Shown here in pieces: positions 7,834 to 9,005 of a stretch of 9,005 nucleotides of DNA. The stretch covers positions 1 to 9,005 of the forward strand of contig CATYYP010000058.1 of the NCBI GenBank assembly GCA_958415245.1. The letters are read 5' to 3'. The position numbers were made by a program, and so were the translations under genes. The stretch's first letter is position 1; every line of letters begins with the position of its first letter. Source of the DNA: Schaalia odontolytica (GTDB lineage Bacteria > Actinomycetota > Actinomycetes > Actinomycetales > Actinomycetaceae). Under the pieces are notes generated by a model. The model saw only the letters and a list, made by a program, of their open reading frames with translations, ran no database searches and was not told the origin of the DNA.

Positions 7834-8696
7834 CTACTTCCGGAATCAAGCCTGCCACCTCGGTCGGCTTCGGCGACCGCCTCTACGCCGCTATGCGCGC
7901 GTATGGACCCGTGTGCGTGGGCATCGATCCTCACGCGGGCCTGCTGCAGGAATGGGGACTTGACGACGACGCAAACGGTGTGCGAGAGTTCTCTCTTCGC
8001 GTCATCGAGGCGCTCGGCGGTCGCGTCGCCGCCTTCAAGCCTCAGGCAGCGTTTTTCGAACGGCACGGCTCTCGAGGCGTCGCTGTGCTCGAGGAAGTCA
8101 TCGCCGCCTGCCGCGAGGTCGGCACGCTGTGCATCGTGGATGCCAAGCGCGGTGACATCGGCTCGACGATGGACGGTTATGCCCAGGCATTCCTGTCCGA
8201 TTCTTCGCCGCTGGCGGGTGACGCCGTCACGCTCTCGCCCTACCTCGGCGTCGGATCGCTGACCCCCGCCCTCGAGTTGGCGCGCCAGACCGGCAGGGGA
8301 GTGTTCGTCTTGGCACTCACCTCCAACCCTGAGGGAGCCTCCGTGCAGCACGCCCGCGGCGAGGACGGAACCAGCGTTGCGGGCCGCGTCGTGTCCCAAC
8401 TGGCGGACTTTAACAGCCAGTGTGACCAACAACACCTTGGCCCTGCTGGCATCGTCGTTGGGGCCACGGTCGGCGATGCGGTGAAGCGTTTGGGCATCGA
8501 TCTCGCCTCGCTGAATGGCGCTTTTTTGGCTCCAGGAGTGGGCGCACAGGGCGCTGGCCCCGCGCAGGTCAGGGAGGTTTTCGCCGGCGCCGAAGATGCC
8601 GTCCTTGCCTCGTCTTCCCGTGCAATTCTGCGCTCAGGCCCGAGTATCGTCGGCCTTCGAGACGCCTACCGTGCAACGGTCGATTCGCTGCAATAA
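7830..8696 (+). CDS. pyrF: Orotidine 5'-phosphate decarboxylase PyrF (type 2)
   Basis: PyrF decarboxylates OMP to UMP, the last step of de novo pyrimidine synthesis. The 288-residue product matches the type 2 (mycobacterial/myxococcal) group rather than the shorter Escherichia coli type. It has K70 in FKPQAAFFE and the catalytic array D104-A-K106-R-G-D109 in [16 protein letters not shown]. Phosphate-loop segments are LALTSNPEG (161-169), [10 protein letters not shown] (233-242) and SSSRAIL (261-267, R264). The start ATG 7830 overlaps the carB stop as ATGA, and GGAGGA (7818-7823) lies 6 nt before it. It is the last pyrimidine gene here; pyrD and pyrE are absent. A weak hairpin overlaps its stop codon and mihF follows 101 nt later. 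Confidence 0.96.
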   Translation: MTTSGIKPATSVGFGDRLYAAMRAYGPVCVGIDPHAGLLQEWGLDDDANGVREFSLRVIEALGGRVAAFKPQAAFFERHGSRGVAVLEEVIAACREVGTLCIVDAKRGDIGSTMDGYAQAFLSDSSPLAGDAVTLSPYLGVGSLTPALELARQTGRGVFVLALTSNPEGASVQHARGEDGTSVAGRVVSQLADFNSQCDQQHLGPAGIVVGATVGDAVKRLGIDLASLNGAFLAPGVGAQGAGPAQVREVFAGAEDAVLASSSRAILRSGPSIVGLRDAYRATVDSLQ

Positions 8697-8726
8697 TCTG
8701 CTGTGTTACTAAAGAAGCAGCGTTTT
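8686..8726 (+). terminator. Weak terminator-like hairpin at the end of pyrF
   Basis: CGCTGC (8686-8691, the last pyrF codons) can pair with GCAGCG (8717-8722), immediately followed by TTTT (8723-8726). The 25-nt loop is long. An alternative smaller stem, CTGCT (8698-8702) with AGCAG (8716-8720), competes with it. This could end part of the operon transcript, but read-through into mihF is likely. Confidence 0.35.
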
Positions 8727-8760
8727 GGTCTGGCACTAGTGGTCTGGAAGGTGACATAGT
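8726..8760 (+). promoter_or_regulatory. Candidate mihF promoter region with short repeats
   Basis: CATAGT (8755-8760) is a plausible -10, four of six matches to TATAAT, and would start transcription near 8767, about 30 nt before mihF. No clear -35 is visible. Just upstream, TGGTCTGG occurs twice (8726-8733 and 8740-8747), 14 bp apart, flanking and overlapping the palindrome CACTAGTG (8734-8741). This could be a binding site for a regulator or for mIHF itself. The promoter call is inference. Confidence 0.3.
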
Positions 8761-8797
8761 TTATTTACCGAAGATCCCAACCGAGGAGATGATCAGA

Positions 8798-9005
8798 ATG
8801 GCACTACCTGATCTCACGCCAGAACAGAGGGCGCAGGCTCTCGAGAAGGCAACGCAGGCACGGAGGCGTCGCGCCGAAGTGAAGAACGCGCTGAAGGCGC
8901 GCTCGATGAACCTGTCTGAGGTTTTGGAACTCGCTGATTCAGACGAGGCCGTGGCGAAGATGAAAGTCGTTTCGCTACTGGAGTCGCTGCCGCGCGTCGG
9001 CACGA
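8798..9005 (+). CDS. mihF: Integration host factor, actinobacterial type (mIHF), partial
   Basis: mIHF is a small, essential nucleoid-associated protein of actinobacteria that binds and bends DNA; it is unrelated to the Escherichia coli IHF heterodimer. The 69 residues present begin MALPDLTPEQRAQALEKA and include NLSEVLELADSD (38-49) and KMKVVSLLESLPRVG (54-68), characteristic of the family and leading into the DNA-binding helical region. The Arg-rich stretch ARRRRAEVK (21-29) is basic. Family members are about 105 residues, so roughly the last third lies beyond the window; this is an edge truncation. ATG 8798 is chosen because the family starts with MALP and GAGGAG (8783-8788) lies 9 nt upstream; an in-frame ATG at 8789 is too close. 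mihF after pyrF, usually followed by gmk and rpoZ, is a common actinobacterial order. Confidence 0.93.
   Translation, partial: MALPDLTPEQRAQALEKATQARRRRAEVKNALKARSMNLSEVLELADSDEAVAKMKVVSLLESLPRVGT

Noticed and set aside
8789..8800. Alternative mihF start at ATG 8789 (MIRMALP)
   Set aside because: It directly follows the GAGGAG motif with no room for a ribosome, and the family begins at MALP (ATG 8798).
1..9005. Mobile elements, CRISPR arrays, tRNA/rRNA genes or a novel defence system
   Set aside because: Coding positions are accounted for by seven conserved housekeeping genes, and the intergenic parts contain no regularly spaced repeats, transposase fragments or cloverleaf-like sequences that I could recognise.

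Overview
The window is about 9 kb of high-GC DNA from an actinobacterium. The gene order pyrR-pyrB-pyrC-carA-carB-pyrF-mihF, the short 'type 2' PyrF and the actinobacterial integration host factor mIHF all point there. The protein sequences suggest the Actinomycetaceae (Actinomyces/Schaalia), but I infer that from general resemblance and could not test it.

Layout. Positions 1-484 hold no convincing complete gene. They contain a possible decayed gene end (24-146), a likely terminator (158-184), a large inverted repeat (246-282), a perfect 16-bp palindrome (369-384) and the leader of the pyrimidine operon. The leader has a small hairpin, a candidate promoter -10, a candidate leader peptide with a good ribosome binding site, and a textbook PyrR-binding loop whose 3' side runs into the pyrR Shine-Dalgarno. 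From 485 to 8696 there is one tightly packed forward-strand operon: pyrR, pyrB, pyrC, carA, carB, pyrF. Junctions are a 3-nt gap, then overlaps of 8, 4, 1 and 4 nt, each with its own Shine-Dalgarno. At 8697-8797 lie a weak terminator-like hairpin, a short repeat cluster and a candidate promoter for mihF, which starts at 8798 and runs off the right edge.

How the genes work together. CarA and CarB make carbamoyl phosphate from glutamine, bicarbonate and ATP. PyrB condenses it with aspartate, PyrC closes the ring to dihydroorotate, and PyrF carries out the final decarboxylation to UMP. PyrR senses uridine nucleotides and binds the leader mRNA. Dihydroorotate dehydrogenase (pyrD) and orotate phosphoribosyltransferase (pyrE) are not in this cluster and must be elsewhere. 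The loop lies against the pyrR ribosome binding site with no antiterminator/terminator pair, so PyrR most likely represses translation initiation, as described for Mycobacterium smegmatis, and translational coupling would spread that effect down the operon.

The coding part is ordinary core metabolism with intact proteins. I see no mobile element, CRISPR array, tRNA, rRNA or defence system. The parts worth a second look are the 5' regulatory region and the short pyrF-mihF gap.
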